64,000 bases of DNA, from positions 62,001 through 126,000 of the forward strand of contig NZ_LMDE01000014.1 in assembly GCF_001425025.1 (NCBI RefSeq), read 5' to 3'. This document shows positions 62,811 through 64,000 of the stretch, piece by piece; positions within the stretch are counted from its first letter, which is position 1; each line of letters begins with the position of its first letter. This DNA comes from Nocardioides sp. Root122 (GTDB lineage Bacteria > Actinomycetota > Actinomycetes > Propionibacteriales > Nocardioidaceae). The position numbers and the translations under genes are program-made. The notes below the pieces were generated by a model, which was not told the DNA's origin, made no database searches, and saw nothing but the letters and a program-made list of their open reading frames with translations.

Positions 62811-64000
62811 TCAGTGACCCATCATCGCGGTCGGGTCGACCGGGGCCACCTTCCTGCGGGGCAGGAAGAAGGCCGGGATGAGGCAGCAGGCGACCAGCAC
62901 CGTCGCCACGATGAAGACCGTGGCGAAGGCGTCGGCCAGGTCGCTCGTGGCGAGCGCCTGGAGGTTCTCCAGCTGCGCGGGCGTGATGCCGAACTTCTCC
63001 ATCACCGCAGCGACGGCGGACTGGTCGCTCCCGGCCTCGTTGAGGGCCTGGCCGGCGGCGACGAACTTCGAGTCCTTGATCTCGTTGGTGAGGATCACCG
63101 AGAACAGCGCCGTACCGATGGAGGCGGCCACCTGCTGGGTGATGTTGAGCAGGGTCGAGCCGCGGGCCACGTTGTGCGCGGTGAGCGTCGCGAGCGCCGC
63201 GGTCATGATCGGCATCATCGTGGCGCCCATCCCGAGACCCATGATGAAGAGCGCGCCGAGGATGTAGGCGTAGGAGGTGTCCGCACCGATCTGGGTGAAC
63301 ATCGCCATGCCGGCGGTGATCACGGTGACGCCGGTCAGCACGATCTTCCCGGGGCCGATCTTGTCGGCCAGGATGCCCGCGATCGGCATGGTGATCATCG
63401 CGCCGAGGCCCTGCGGGGCCAGCAGCCAGCCGGTGTCGAGGGTGCCCTCGCCGCGGACCTGGATGAAGTAGAGCGGGAACAGCAGCGAGGCGCCGAAGAA
63501 GGCGATCGCGAACAGGCTCATCGCGATGATCGCGACCGTCATGTTGCGGTTCTTGAACAGGCGCAGCTCGACCAGCGGGTGGATGTTGCGCTTGGCCAGC
63601 GCCCACGGCACGAAGGCGACGATCAGGAGCGCGCCGACGACCATCGGGACCAGCACGCGGGCGGCCATCGCGGTGCCCTCCTCAGGGATGGAGCTGACGC
63701 CGTAGAGGAACGCGGCGAGGCCCGGGGACAGCAGGACCATGCCCAGCCAGTCGAAGGTCTCCGACGGCTCGACCTCGTCCTTGGGCAGCACGATCCAGGC
63801 GTAGACGATGGCGAGGATGCCGATCGGCAGGTTGATCAGGAAGATCCAGTGCCACGAGGCGCTCTCGATGAGGGCGCCACCCAGGATCGGGCCGAAGATC
63901 GGGCCGAGCAGCATCGGGATGCCGAGCACGGCCATCACGCGGCCGACGCGCTCGGGGCCGGCGGCGTGGGTCAGGATCGTCATGCCGAGCGGCATCAGCA
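62811..64000 (-). CDS. DHA2-family MFS exporter, 5' end outside window
   Basis: A partial EmrB/QacA-type transporter; 396 codons are visible and the N-terminal helices with motif D1 lie beyond the window. GRVMAVLGIPMLLGPIFGPILGGALIESASWHWIFLINLPIGI is motif C with its flanking helices. A long periplasmic loop (EIKDSKFVAAGQALNEAGSD ... TPAQLENLQALATSDLADAF) lies between the last two helices, as in EmrB. It ends in KVAPVDPTAMMGH. Confidence 0.92.
   Translation of the reverse strand, partial: LMPLGMTILTHAAGPERVGRVMAVLGIPMLLGPIFGPILGGALIESASWHWIFLINLPIGILAIVYAWIVLPKDEVEPSETFDWLGMVLLSPGLAAFLYGVSSIPEEGTAMAARVLVPMVVGALLIVAFVPWALAKRNIHPLVELRLFKNRNMTVAIIAMSLFAIAFFGASLLFPLYFIQVRGEGTLDTGWLLAPQGLGAMITMPIAGILADKIGPGKIVLTGVTVITAGMAMFTQIGADTSYAYILGALFIMGLGMGATMMPIMTAALATLTAHNVARGSTLLNITQQVAASIGTALFSVILTNEIKDSKFVAAGQALNEAGSDQSAVAAVMEKFGITPAQLENLQALATSDLADAFATVFIVATVLVACCLIPAFFLPRRKVAPVDPTAMMGH

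Overview
The window is about 70% GC. It reads as a chromosomal segment of an actinobacterium, most like Nocardioides or a relative in the Nocardioidaceae. The left third is the conserved actinobacterial block found near the chromosome origin: the 3' end of gyrA, a DUF3566 membrane protein, tRNA-Ile, a 41-residue DLW-39 protein, tRNA-Ala, then after some metabolic genes a cyclophilin, a rhomboid protease, a duplicated-domain CrgA, a DUF881 protein and the minus-strand operon fhaA-fhaB-pstP-rodA-pbpA-pknA-pknB. That operon couples Ser/Thr phosphorylation to cell-wall elongation and division. The assignment rests on gene order and protein motifs; no database search was run.

From 19.5 to 36.8 kb there is a run of ordinary accessory and metabolic genes: a secreted GH15 glucoamylase-like enzyme, nitroreductase, a small channel-like protein, Cys-type glutathione peroxidase, a secreted beta-helix protein, malic enzyme, an MMPL exporter with a divergent MarR regulator, polyphosphate glucokinase, PadR with a daunorubicin-type ABC exporter, and an AlkB-rubredoxin fusion behind an operator-dense promoter. 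A visibly lower-GC islet (about 26.8-29.0 kb) carries one large beta-helix/membrane protein and abuts the 3' end of the MMPL gene.

The functional centrepiece is 36.8-48.0 kb, a self-contained selenocysteine and formate-oxidation locus. On the minus strand lie tRNA-Sec (selC), selA and selB; on the plus strand selD and then a three-subunit formate dehydrogenase. The catalytic subunit gene has an in-frame UGA at 41852-41854 followed by a hairpin whose GGUCU loop begins 18 nt after the UGA, the spacing known from E. coli fdhF. An oxalate/formate-antiporter-family transporter follows. All genes needed to make and insert Sec are next to the one gene in the window that needs it.

The right part (48-64 kb) holds a TetR regulator, two DHA2-type MFS exporters (one cut by the window end), a VanY-like carboxypeptidase lipoprotein, a quinone-oxidoreductase-like gene with a triplicated 3' end, an M13 metallopeptidase, a ComB-like phosphatase, an SGNH esterase, two sigma-factor modules, and a RecQ helicase fused to a phosphoribosyltransferase domain.

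Two themes recur. A short palindromic repeat (TGGTCGAGGA ... GTCACGAGACC) is scattered between genes and also sits in frame inside two of them. Many genes have a TAnnnT-like box 6-7 nt before the start codon and no ribosome binding site, suggesting leaderless transcripts.
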